Assembly (NCBI GenBank): GCA_018896395.1
Contig: JAHIMN010000037.1
Location: 1-8,351, forward strand
Direction of reading: 5' to 3'
From: Verrucomicrobiota bacterium
GTDB taxonomy: Bacteria > Verrucomicrobiota > Kiritimatiellia > JAAZAB01
Length of the DNA stretch: 8,351 nt
Each line of letters opens with the position of its first letter. The stretch's first letter is position 1. Shown here piece after piece: positions 1 through 6,471 of the stretch. The notes under the pieces are model-generated. The model was not told the origin of the DNA, made no database searches, and saw nothing but the letters and a program-made list of their open reading frames with translations. A program made the position numbers and the translations under genes.

Positions 1-570
1 CCTATCCACCGCCAAGAGGATGTGTGGCAAGTAATGTGTGGGGGTAACAAAATTGATGTTGTGGCATCCCATTTTCTGAAGACGCAACATCATGGCCGCC
101 AGTTCCTCAATGCTCCGCGGTTCACCCGCGCCTCCCTGGCTGATTTCCCAGTTGATGCAGAACACACATCGCAAACTGCAGTTGGCAAAAAAGACCGTTC
201 CTGACCCTCCTTTCCCGACCAGGGGTTTCTCTTCCCCGAAATGCGGGTGAAATGAAGATATCTCCAGTTGGGAAGACGCCTGGCAAAATCCCCTGTTTCC
301 CTTGAGACGGTTCGTTCCGCATTGGCGCGGGCAGAGCCGGCAGTTTTCCATCATGTTCCACAGTTCTTCTCCTCTTTTCTGCAACACGCCCTTCCTGTGC
401 AGTTTCAGATAAGAGGGGTCGAAGCCGGATCCGGTCACCTGCGTTTTCGTGGATGCAGTACCCGTGCGTTCCGGCGCTCTCCTGCGAAAAAAAACGAACC
501 ATGAGGCGAACCCCGACAAGACCAGACCTGCGCACCATTTAAGGAAAGTCCTTCTTGAGGCTGTTTTCAT
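1..570 (-). CDS. Radical SAM protein, PflX-like, with N-terminal Tat-type signal/anchor (3' end off window)
   Basis: The frame is open from an ATG at 570 to the left edge, exactly 190 codons, so the C-terminal part is missing. Residues 5-11 read SRRTFLK, a perfect twin-arginine motif, followed by a hydrophobic stretch (about 12-28) and three arginines. A linker leads to a cysteine cluster C77-x2-C80-x3-C84-x11-C96 (NCRLCPRQCGTNR...GFC) and then the radical SAM signature C131-x3-C135-x2-C138 (NCSLRCVFC), followed by NINFVTPTHY at 171-180. CxLCPRxCG, HFGEEKPLVG, GGSG and VTPTH are hallmarks of the PflX-like radical SAM group (COG1313), whose substrate is not established. The radical SAM cysteines bind the [4Fe-4S] cluster that cleaves S-adenosylmethionine. 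A GGGGAAG Shine-Dalgarno lies about 7 bases before the ATG. I see no clear AxA cleavage site, so the N-terminus may be a membrane anchor. The family call is strong. Export is inferred from the motif only. Confidence 0.9.
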   Translation of the reverse strand, partial: MKTASRRTFLKWCAGLVLSGFASWFVFFRRRAPERTGTASTKTQVTGSGFDPSYLKLHRKGVLQKRGEELWNMMENCRLCPRQCGTNRLKGNRGFCQASSQLEISSFHPHFGEEKPLVGKGGSGTVFFANCSLRCVFCINWEISQGGAGEPRSIEELAAMMLRLQKMGCHNINFVTPTHYLPHILLAVDR

Positions 571-938
571 GCTACACTTCCCCGAGCGAGCCGACGCAGA
601 CTCACATGCGCCTTGCCATCCCAAGCTTAAGAACTCTAATATTATATGTATCAGCAATTCTGCAGCAGGGTCAAGCTCGAATTGCGTAGTGAGGAATCGG
701 CCGAATTGACTCGGCGCTTTATATGAATGCGCAGGGGGTCGTCGACGTTCGCCTTGGCTTCCGCGGACCAAAGGACGGGACTCCAGACTCCAAGAATGCA
801 GCGGTCTTTCCAAGTGAATTCAGGCCGCACCATGCGGGCTTGCCGGTGTCTGGCCGCTTGTGTATTGTCCCTGCATGGGAATGCGTCCGCCGAAAAGGTG
901 AGGAGCTTCGACAATATCGAGCCAAGGAAAGAGAACAT
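571..938. other. Gene-free spacer between divergent radical SAM and permease genes
   Basis: This stretch of 368 bases separates two divergently transcribed genes. The permease frame is open back to an ATG at 723, but the translation of 723..938 is polar, has no membrane segment and does not resemble an APC N-terminus. I therefore treat it as untranslated. It holds the -10 box for the leftward gene and a small dyad, GCCGA-6-TCGGC at 700..715. I see no second gene, RNA gene or repeat family. Confidence 0.5.
641..646 (-). promoter_or_regulatory. Consensus -10 box upstream of the radical SAM gene
   Basis: The minus strand reads TATAAT here, a perfect sigma70 -10 hexamer about 70 bases upstream of the ATG at 570. 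The best -35-like hexamer, TTGACC (complement of 669..674), is 22 bases away, which is too far for a standard promoter. The call therefore rests on the -10 box and its position. Confidence 0.4.
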
Positions 939-2390
939 GTGCCGTTGGGGAGCTGTGTGAGCACAAACGCGCGAGAGTCAATCGGCCCGTTGCGTGATCA
1001 CGAAGCCTCGACCGGGGTAAATGAAACGCCCTTGCGTCGGCAACTCGGCTTAACCGATTGCATTCTTCTGGTAATCGGCACCATGGTGGGCACGGGGATT
1101 TTTCTGACCACCGGCAGCGTGGCTGGAGTGCTTCATTCTCCATACCTTGTGCTCGTCGCCTGGTTGCTCGGCGGGTTTTTCGCTTTGGCCGGCGCCCTGA
1201 CTTACGCGGAATTGAGCGCTTGTTTTCCGCAGTCCGGCGGGCACTATGTTTTCATGCGGGAAGCCTATGGTCCTTTCTGGGGATTTCTCGACGGATGGCT
1301 GTCCTTCGTGGTGAGTTTTCCGTGTTTCCTGGCGTTCATGGCCATGGGGCTTTCAGAATATGCGGGCTTCTTCTGCCCCGCGCTAACCGCTGAGCATGCC
1401 GTGATCCGGTTCAGCCTGGCCGGGGCGGCAGTTACGATTCATGGCGGACATCTCACAGCTCTTGCGGTCATTACGGTTCTCACCGTTTTGAACTGCCTGG
1501 GCCTGCGCGCCGGCCGGAACGTGCAGAACACATTAACCGTGCTGAAGATCGGGTGCCTGGTCTTTTTACCCGCGCTGATTTTTGCATCGGGCAAAGGAAG
1601 CTGGTCACACTTCGCATTCCCGGAGGACGTTTTCAGCGGGGGTTTGTTTCCGGCCATGGCTGGCGCGCTGATCGGCGTCACCTTTGCCTATTCCGGTTGG
1701 GACGCTTCGACCTACATGGCGGGGGAAGTGCGTCGACCGCGGCAGTCTGTTCCGCGTTCCCTGGCCGTTGGCACCGTGCTCGTCACGGCTCTTTACCTCA
1801 TCTTCAACCTCGCGCTGCTCTACCAGGTGCCGGCCTCAAGAATGTCTGTGACGGGAAACGTGACACAGGAAGCCGCAGAGGGCGTTCTTGGCCGCGCAGG
1901 CGCAGGTATCACTTCGGGAATTGTCTTGGTCACTATTCTTGGAGCAATCAACGCCACCATCATGATCGGCCCGCGGGTGTACTACGCCATGGCCACAGAC
2001 GGCTTGTTCTTTCGGAGATTGTCCCGCGTGCATCCGCGGTTCAAAGTTCCCGCGATGGCTATTATCGCGCAGGGCGTATGGACGTGCGTTATCATCATGA
2101 CCGGCACCTTCGCCGGGCTCCTTACCTATACGGTATTTGCTCTTCTCGTGTTATCCACCCTGACCGCCGCCGCCGTATATGTATTGCGGGTGCGCCGTCC
2201 TGAAATTGCGCGGCCCTACCGGGTATGGGGTTACCCCGTGATACCAGCGATCTATTGCGTGGGCTCACTGAGCATCCTTGCCAATATGCTCATACAAAGC
2301 CCCCTACAGTCGGCCGCCAGCCTCGTGGCGATGGGCTTGGCCGTACCAGTCTACCGGTACTGGCGATCCCGATGGATGCCCGGGACCTGA
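939..2390 (+). CDS. APC-superfamily amino acid permease
   Basis: This is an inner-membrane transporter of the amino acid-polyamine-organocation superfamily, probably importing or exchanging an amino acid. Numbered from the GTG at 939, the conserved core starts near residue 30 (ETPLRRQLGLTD). TM1 carries the unwound-helix motif GTGIF (51-55), part of the substrate site in APC proteins. About 12 hydrophobic segments follow. The loop GEVRRPRQSVPRSL and the C-terminal RPYRVWGYPVIP are typical of the LAT-like/SLC7 branch. From 939 the protein is 483 residues, within the usual size range. The start is uncertain. The frame is open from an ATG at 723. GTG 939 has AAGGAAAGAG 5-15 bases upstream, and GTG 957 overlaps the stop of a 7-codon frame. 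The substrate cannot be read from sequence. The gene converges with the transporter at 2465..3736. Confidence 0.88.
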   Translation: MPLGSCVSTNARESIGPLRDHEASTGVNETPLRRQLGLTDCILLVIGTMVGTGIFLTTGSVAGVLHSPYLVLVAWLLGGFFALAGALTYAELSACFPQSGGHYVFMREAYGPFWGFLDGWLSFVVSFPCFLAFMAMGLSEYAGFFCPALTAEHAVIRFSLAGAAVTIHGGHLTALAVITVLTVLNCLGLRAGRNVQNTLTVLKIGCLVFLPALIFASGKGSWSHFAFPEDVFSGGLFPAMAGALIGVTFAYSGWDASTYMAGEVRRPRQSVPRSLAVGTVLVTALYLIFNLALLYQVPASRMSVTGNVTQEAAEGVLGRAGAGITSGIVLVTILGAINATIMIGPRVYYAMATDGLFFRRLSRVHPRFKVPAMAIIAQGVWTCVIIMTGTFAGLLTYTVFALLVLSTLTAAAVYVLRVRRPEIARPYRVWGYPVIPAIYCVGSLSILANMLIQSPLQSAASLVAMGLAVPVYRYWRSRWMPGT

Positions 2391-2464
2391 AGCAGTATCG
2401 GACATGGCCGTACTCGCCCAGACACGAGATTGCCGCGTCAGCGCGCGGTTGCCGTATTTGATAT

Positions 2465-3736
2465 TCAGCCCCCCCATACGAACCAGACCAGCAGGCTGGC
2501 GGCGGTGACGGAAACCAGCGTGAACGGGAGGCCGATCCGGCTGAATTCCCAGAAGCTGACCTTATGGCCAGTCTTCTTGAGCAACCCCATGGTGACGATG
2601 TTGGCCGATGCGCCAATGGGCGTGATGTTGCCGCCGATACTGGCGCCCAACAGGAGCGCAAAGAGAAACAGGGTCGGTTCCATGCCCAGCTTGTGCGCGA
2701 TCAGGATGGCCACCGGCAACATGGCGGCCAGGAACGGCACGTTGTCAATAAAGGCCGAGAGCAGGACCGACACGACGATCAGGAATACATAGCCAAACAG
2801 AAGATTGCCGCCGATCATTCGCGACATGGCCGTGGCGATGGTTTCGGTCCAGCCGGTGAGGGTCAGACTACCCACCAGGACAAACACGCCCACGAGAAAG
2901 AAGGTGGTATCCCAGTCGAGCGCCTTGAGGCGGTGCACGAAGGGACGGCGATGGTAAAACATGTCCAGGCCGATGCCGATGCCGGCGGCCACCAGGCAAA
3001 GGATGCCGGCCAGATAACTGAAATCGGCGTCGAAAAACGAAGACAAGGTCAGGGCGCCGATCAGTGCGATCAGGAGGATCGTGGGAAACCAGGTTTTAAT
3101 TTTTTCCGATAACGGCAGTACGGTCTGTTGCCGATGCGCCCGGAAGAGCCAGGCCAGGTAAACCAGGGAGGCCAGCGCGCCCAATTCGACGGCGAAAAAT
3201 ATGCTGGGCCGGCCCTTGTAGAAAAAGAAATCCATGAAATTCATCTTGGCGAACCCGGCCAGGAGCATGCTGGGCGGGTCGCCGATCAAGGTGGCCGCGC
3301 CCTGCAAATTGGAGGAAACGGCGATGGCGATCAGCAGGTTGACCGGGGAAATTTTTAGTTTTTCGGCTAAGGCCAGGGCAATGGGAGCAATGATCATGAC
3401 CGTGGCCACGTTTTCGACAAAGGCCGAAATCCCCCCGCTAAGCAGGCAGATGAACAGCATGGCCATGCGCGTGCTGGGCGCGCGTTGCACAATCTGCTCG
3501 GCCAGGTAAGCCGGCATCCGGCTTTCGATGAACAGGTCGGCCAGCACCAGGGTGCCCACAAAAATACCCATGACGTTCCAGTTGACGGCCAGAAACGCCT
3601 GGGCCGGCGTCAACGTGCCGGTCAACAACACTAGGAACGCTCCCGCGATAGCCACCCAGGTCCGCCGGCGCGGCAGGATAATGAACAGGCTATAGGCCGC
3701 GATAAAGATAATCAGCGCAATCAGTTTGGCGTCCAT
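2465..3736 (-). CDS. Ion transporter superfamily permease (ArsB/SLC13/NhaD-like)
   Basis: This 423-residue polytopic membrane protein has roughly 10-11 hydrophobic segments and the inverted-repeat layout of the ion transporter (IT) superfamily. Repeat 1 has VNWNVMGIFVG (51-61), SAFVENVATV (104-113) and NLQGAATLIGDPPS (143-156). Repeat 2 mirrors it with LDWDTTFFLVG (273-283), SAFIDNVPF (327-335) and GASIGGNITPIGASAN (364-379). Both halves thus carry the helix-hairpin and the substrate/cation loop. Members move arsenite, dicarboxylates, sulfate or Na+/H+. Nothing here selects one, and no arsenic regulator or reductase genes lie nearby. The first loop reads GDPPS where many relatives have GDPPN. 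An AAGGGA lies about 13 bases before the ATG, rather far for a Shine-Dalgarno. The gene is divergent from the STAS gene and convergent with the APC permease. Confidence 0.85.
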   Translation of the reverse strand: MDAKLIALIIFIAAYSLFIILPRRRTWVAIAGAFLVLLTGTLTPAQAFLAVNWNVMGIFVGTLVLADLFIESRMPAYLAEQIVQRAPSTRMAMLFICLLSGGISAFVENVATVMIIAPIALALAEKLKISPVNLLIAIAVSSNLQGAATLIGDPPSMLLAGFAKMNFMDFFFYKGRPSIFFAVELGALASLVYLAWLFRAHRQQTVLPLSEKIKTWFPTILLIALIGALTLSSFFDADFSYLAGILCLVAAGIGIGLDMFYHRRPFVHRLKALDWDTTFFLVGVFVLVGSLTLTGWTETIATAMSRMIGGNLLFGYVFLIVVSVLLSAFIDNVPFLAAMLPVAILIAHKLGMEPTLFLFALLLGASIGGNITPIGASANIVTMGLLKKTGHKVSFWEFSRIGLPFTLVSVTAASLLVWFVWGG

Positions 3737-3800
3737 GGGCGCGTGTTTTCCCTTGCAGGATTAATAAAACGAGAACCACTGTACCAAGCGGTCTGGAATA

Positions 3801-3817
3801 ATCCATAAGAAATGGAT
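3801..3817. promoter_or_regulatory. Inverted repeat in the divergent spacer (possible operator)
   Basis: ATCCAT, five bases (AAGAA), then ATGGAT form a perfect 6-base dyad about midway between the divergent starts at 3736 and 3912. A second, weaker dyad (TCGTC at 3831..3835 with GACGA at 3850..3854) overlaps the proposed -35 of the STAS gene. Arms this short can occur by chance, and no regulator gene is in the window. Confidence 0.25.
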
Positions 3818-3846
3818 GGCTCCCAACCAATCGTCGTTTTAATTTG

Positions 3847-3874
3847 TTGGACGAAACCGGGAAAGCGATATAGT
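3847..3874 (+). promoter_or_regulatory. Sigma70-type promoter of the STAS gene
   Basis: TTGGAC (3847..3852), a 16-base spacer and TATAGT (3869..3874, 5 of 6 consensus bases) would start transcription near 3881. That leaves a leader of about 31 bases containing the Shine-Dalgarno GGGAGA at 3900..3905, with six bases before the ATG at 3912. Confidence 0.5.
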
Positions 3875-3911
3875 ATTACTTTTAGATCGCATATTTTCTG
3901 GGAGAATAACC

Positions 3912-4298
3912 ATGGCAATCAAAGTCAATATCATTAAAAAAGAAGCGGGGCACTTTGTAGTCGCTGTCGAGGGCCGGCTGGATTCGGAAACCGCGCCGCA
4001 ATGCGAAGCCGGGATCAAGCACTTGCTGGCGTCATCCACCAAGGTGCTGACGTTTGATTTTAAGCACCTGGACTACATCAGCAGTATGGGCCTGCGCGTC
4101 ATCGTTGCGGCCATGAAAGCCATCGCCAAGCAGAAGGGCCGGGTGGTGGTGCGTAATGCCCAGCCCCCGATTGCCAAAGTCCTCGATATCGCCGGACTCA
4201 TTCCGGGCGACATTGCCGAAAGCGAACGCTCGGCCGATATCTTCCTGGATGCCATCCAGCGCAAGGAATCTGCGAAAGAGCGGGATGTGTCCGATTGA
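3912..4298 (+). CDS. STAS-domain protein (anti-sigma factor antagonist type)
   Basis: This is a small cytoplasmic protein of 128 residues made of one STAS domain, the fold of SpoIIAA/RsbV. Visible elements are an N-terminal beta strand, the VEGRLDSETAPQ segment (19-30), the strand KVLTFDFKHLDYI (44-56), the phosphoacceptor loop ISSMGLRV (56-63) with Ser57/Ser58, and the final helices. In the family, a serine kinase/anti-sigma factor phosphorylates this serine and a PP2C phosphatase removes the phosphate, so the protein switches a partner on or off. Neither partner is encoded in this window, so the target is unknown. The start is well supported by GGGAGA six bases upstream and by the promoter at 3847..3874. 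A tail of about 10 charged residues follows the domain. The gene ends 10 bases from the 3' end of the convergent secreted-protein gene. Confidence 0.9.
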   Translation: MAIKVNIIKKEAGHFVVAVEGRLDSETAPQCEAGIKHLLASSTKVLTFDFKHLDYISSMGLRVIVAAMKAIAKQKGRVVVRNAQPPIAKVLDIAGLIPGDIAESERSADIFLDAIQRKESAKERDVSD

Positions 4299-4308
4299 TC
4301 AAGTCAGG

Positions 4309-6417
4309 TCAGAACTGGAAGAACGACTGCCGGTAGTTGCTGAAGAATACCAAGGCACTGCCCGGATATAGTCCCGTGATAATGTCCATCCCCGTGCCAT
4401 CCGGCGAGAGCAGAAGATATTTATTGCGCACCCCCTGCCATGCGGCCGCGGACTGCCGGAAAAGCGTGGTTAAATGCCAGGTGCCGTCGGCGTTATGCGC
4501 ATAACGGATTTGACCATTCACGGCACTTTCGTACCCATCGATGTGTGAGGATGCCAGGTCGGAGAAGATTATGTGGGCGCCCCCGTTCAAGTCGAAAGCC
4601 AGTGTCGGATCAATACCGGTGAAATGCCCGCCATCCGAACCGAAATAGCCGTCGGCCGTGTCCGCGAGAATTGCGCTGTTCCACTGGTTGGCTGCTGTCC
4701 GGTTGGCACAAAAAAGTTCGGAGAGCGAGTCGGAACCGGTTATGACATTAAACCGCAGGTGGGCGGCGACCGCCGGCTGGCCGTTCGGAGCGACGGCTAC
4801 GCTGGGATTCCAGAAGCAGGCGTCGTTATTGCCGGGTGCTTGTTCGGCGACCGTTTCCATAAACCAGCTGCCGCCCTGATTGCTGAGGTAGTACAGGTGC
4901 CCCGACCAATATACATCCTGGCTGGGTACATCCTGAAAGCTCAAGACAAGATGCGCGTTGCCGGCGGTATCGGCGGCCAGGTCGTGGCCATAAAGCCGCA
5001 TAGACCATTTTTTAGGCACCGAGAATGTTTCACTTTCCCAGCCGCCCCGTTTATTCGTGATGTATTGGCACGGGGCATAAGTGTCTGTGGATGAATAAGC
5101 TGAAACGACCAAAAGCAGGTGGAACGAGCCGTCGCCGGCGCGCGCCGCCAGCAAATTGCCCCCGTTGGTGCAGATGCCGGCCGCTTCGTTGGTCCATCCC
5201 GAATCCGTGCGGTAGACATGCGACACCTCGTAGCCGTAATAGCGGAAGAAAACATGCGGCTGGGCATTTGCATCCAGGAGCATGGTTGCGGCAACCGAAC
5301 CATTAAGCGTCTGCTGATCATAAAGCACCTCTTCATCGGAAACAACATTGCCTGTATGGCTCACGACCTGAAAACGCATGTTGCCGTAGTCATAGTTGGT
5401 TCCATTGGTGGCATAGAGCAGGGCCACGGTCTGTTCATTGATATAGACGGCGGCCTTGACCGTAGCGCTGGCCTGGAGAATATTCGTTATCCGCAGGGAG
5501 CCTGCCGCGTAATTGCCGCTGGAAAACCGCGCGGAGAGCGTGCCGGCGGTGGGATCGTAAACGGCCGGGTCAGCCTTGGCGTCGCCGTCATAATCGCCGG
5601 CCACGGCCGTAGCGTTCGAACCGCCGAATTCTGTGATGGTTGTCGGCGCATAGTCCGCGCCCGATAAAAGCACGGCCCAGGCGCCGGACGCGGCTGTGTA
5701 AATCGCCGGATCCGTGCGCCGGTCGCCGTCGTAGTCGGCGGGCACGGGGGCCAATCCGGTTCCACCAAAGTCCTTCAGCGTAACGGTAAAATAGTTCAGG
5801 CTGGACAGCATTACGCTCCATGTTCCTGACGCGGTGCCGTAGACGGCCGGGTCAGCCTTGGTGTCGCCGTCATAATCGCCGACGATAGGAATATCGCCTG
5901 CGGCGCCAAAGAGGAAAGCAACAGGAAAATAATCAGCGGCCGAGAGCCGCACCACCCAGCGACCTGTATCCGGCTGATACACGGCCGGATCGGCTTTGGC
6001 ATCGCCGTCAAAATCAGCCGCCACGGGAATGGCATTGGTTTCGGTGAAGCTGAGCGAGACGGATATATATCCGACAGTGGATAATTTTACGGTCCAGGCG
6101 CCGACAGCGGTATCGAAAATGCCGGGATCAGCTTGGCGGTCGCCGTCATAATCGGCGGCAAACGACAGGGTCGTGGGCCCGCCGAAGGCTATCTGCGCGG
6201 CGGGATATCCGAAGGCGGACAGGCAAATCGTCCATAAGCCTTCGGCCGGATCTGCCTGCGTGGGGTCGGCCAGTCCGTCGCCATCAAAATCCGCATTGCC
6301 CAAGGCCATTCTGGCCGGCGGGTCAGCGGTTACGGCGGGCTGCGCGCCGGTCGGAAAAGTTCCGGCGATTAACAAGCCAAGCGCCGTTATGGTAAAAAAA
6401 GGTATATGCAGGTTCAT
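4309..6417 (-). CDS. Secreted protein with six FG-GAP/VCBS-like repeats and a propeller-like C-terminal half
   Basis: The protein has 702 residues from the ATG at 6417. A TTG at 6423 is an in-frame alternative two codons earlier. Residues 1-25 form a Sec signal peptide (MNLH, hydrophobic core, TGA before the likely cleavage point). Six repeats follow, each carrying a calcium-loop-like DxDGD at about residues 43, 89, 135, 181, 228 and 275. The consensus is DYDGDxxADPAVYxxxxGxWxVxLSxxxY. These loops resemble the Ca2+-binding loops of integrin-type FG-GAP domains. From about residue 310 the repeats give way to about five units of the type D-x2-G-x-(A/P)H...W (near 382-408, 428-459, 482-518, 542-579 and 606-647), suggesting a beta-propeller. 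I see no enzyme motif, membrane anchor or C-terminal sorting domain. It is probably an extracytoplasmic binding or adhesion protein; the function is not known. I associate this repeat style with Kiritimatiellota. Confidence 0.85.
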   Translation of the reverse strand: MNLHIPFFTITALGLLIAGTFPTGAQPAVTADPPARMALGNADFDGDGLADPTQADPAEGLWTICLSAFGYPAAQIAFGGPTTLSFAADYDGDRQADPGIFDTAVGAWTVKLSTVGYISVSLSFTETNAIPVAADFDGDAKADPAVYQPDTGRWVVRLSAADYFPVAFLFGAAGDIPIVGDYDGDTKADPAVYGTASGTWSVMLSSLNYFTVTLKDFGGTGLAPVPADYDGDRRTDPAIYTAASGAWAVLLSGADYAPTTITEFGGSNATAVAGDYDGDAKADPAVYDPTAGTLSARFSSGNYAAGSLRITNILQASATVKAAVYINEQTVALLYATNGTNYDYGNMRFQVVSHTGNVVSDEEVLYDQQTLNGSVAATMLLDANAQPHVFFRYYGYEVSHVYRTDSGWTNEAAGICTNGGNLLAARAGDGSFHLLLVVSAYSSTDTYAPCQYITNKRGGWESETFSVPKKWSMRLYGHDLAADTAGNAHLVLSFQDVPSQDVYWSGHLYYLSNQGGSWFMETVAEQAPGNNDACFWNPSVAVAPNGQPAVAAHLRFNVITGSDSLSELFCANRTAANQWNSAILADTADGYFGSDGGHFTGIDPTLAFDLNGGAHIIFSDLASSHIDGYESAVNGQIRYAHNADGTWHLTTLFRQSAAAWQGVRNKYLLLSPDGTGMDIITGLYPGSALVFFSNYRQSFFQF
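5457..6291 (-). repeat. Six in-frame tandem repeats of about 138-141 bases
   Basis: The DxDGD-encoding segments recur with a period of 46, 46, 46, 47 and 47 codons. At DNA level, 5561..5600 and 5843..5882 are nearly identical over about 40 bases and are exactly two periods (282 bases) apart. This points to relatively recent duplication or gene conversion within the array. The other units keep the core but are more diverged. Confidence 0.8.
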
Positions 6418-6431
6418 ATTCAATAGCAGGT

Positions 6432-6459
6432 ATTATAGGCGGCCGGCCGGCAAACACAA
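6432..6459 (-). promoter_or_regulatory. Promoter of the secreted repeat protein, close to the start codon
   Basis: On the minus strand TATAAT (6432..6437) is a perfect -10 box. TTGTGT (6454..6459) lies 16 bases upstream as a weak -35. The spacer holds the palindrome GGCCGGCC (6441..6448). Transcription would begin about 7 bases before the ATG at 6417, and no Shine-Dalgarno precedes that ATG, so the leader would be very short. Confidence 0.45.
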
Positions 6460-6471
6460 GAAGCAAGTGCA

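Noticed and set aside
122..538. Minus-strand open frame of 138 codons
   Set aside because: It overlaps the radical SAM gene in another frame. The radical SAM frame carries the cysteine motifs and conserved segments; this one has none.
723..938. N-terminal extension of the permease from ATG 723
   Set aside because: The extra 72 residues are polar, unlike APC N-termini, and the ATG has no evident Shine-Dalgarno. Initiation at 939 or 957 is more likely.
832..960. Short plus-strand frame that looks like a signal peptide (MRACRCLAACVLSL...)
   Set aside because: It ends after 43 codons inside the permease start region with no mature domain; a chance hydrophobic run.
2433..2448. Hairpin CCGCG-6-CGCGG between the convergent transporters as a terminator
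   Set aside because: The stem is only 5 bases and no T run follows on either strand, so it cannot be called an intrinsic terminator with confidence.
2564..3112. Plus-strand open frame of 182 codons
   Set aside because: It is antisense to the IT transporter and its translation is low-complexity, rich in Gln, Asp and Gly, as expected for a shadow frame.
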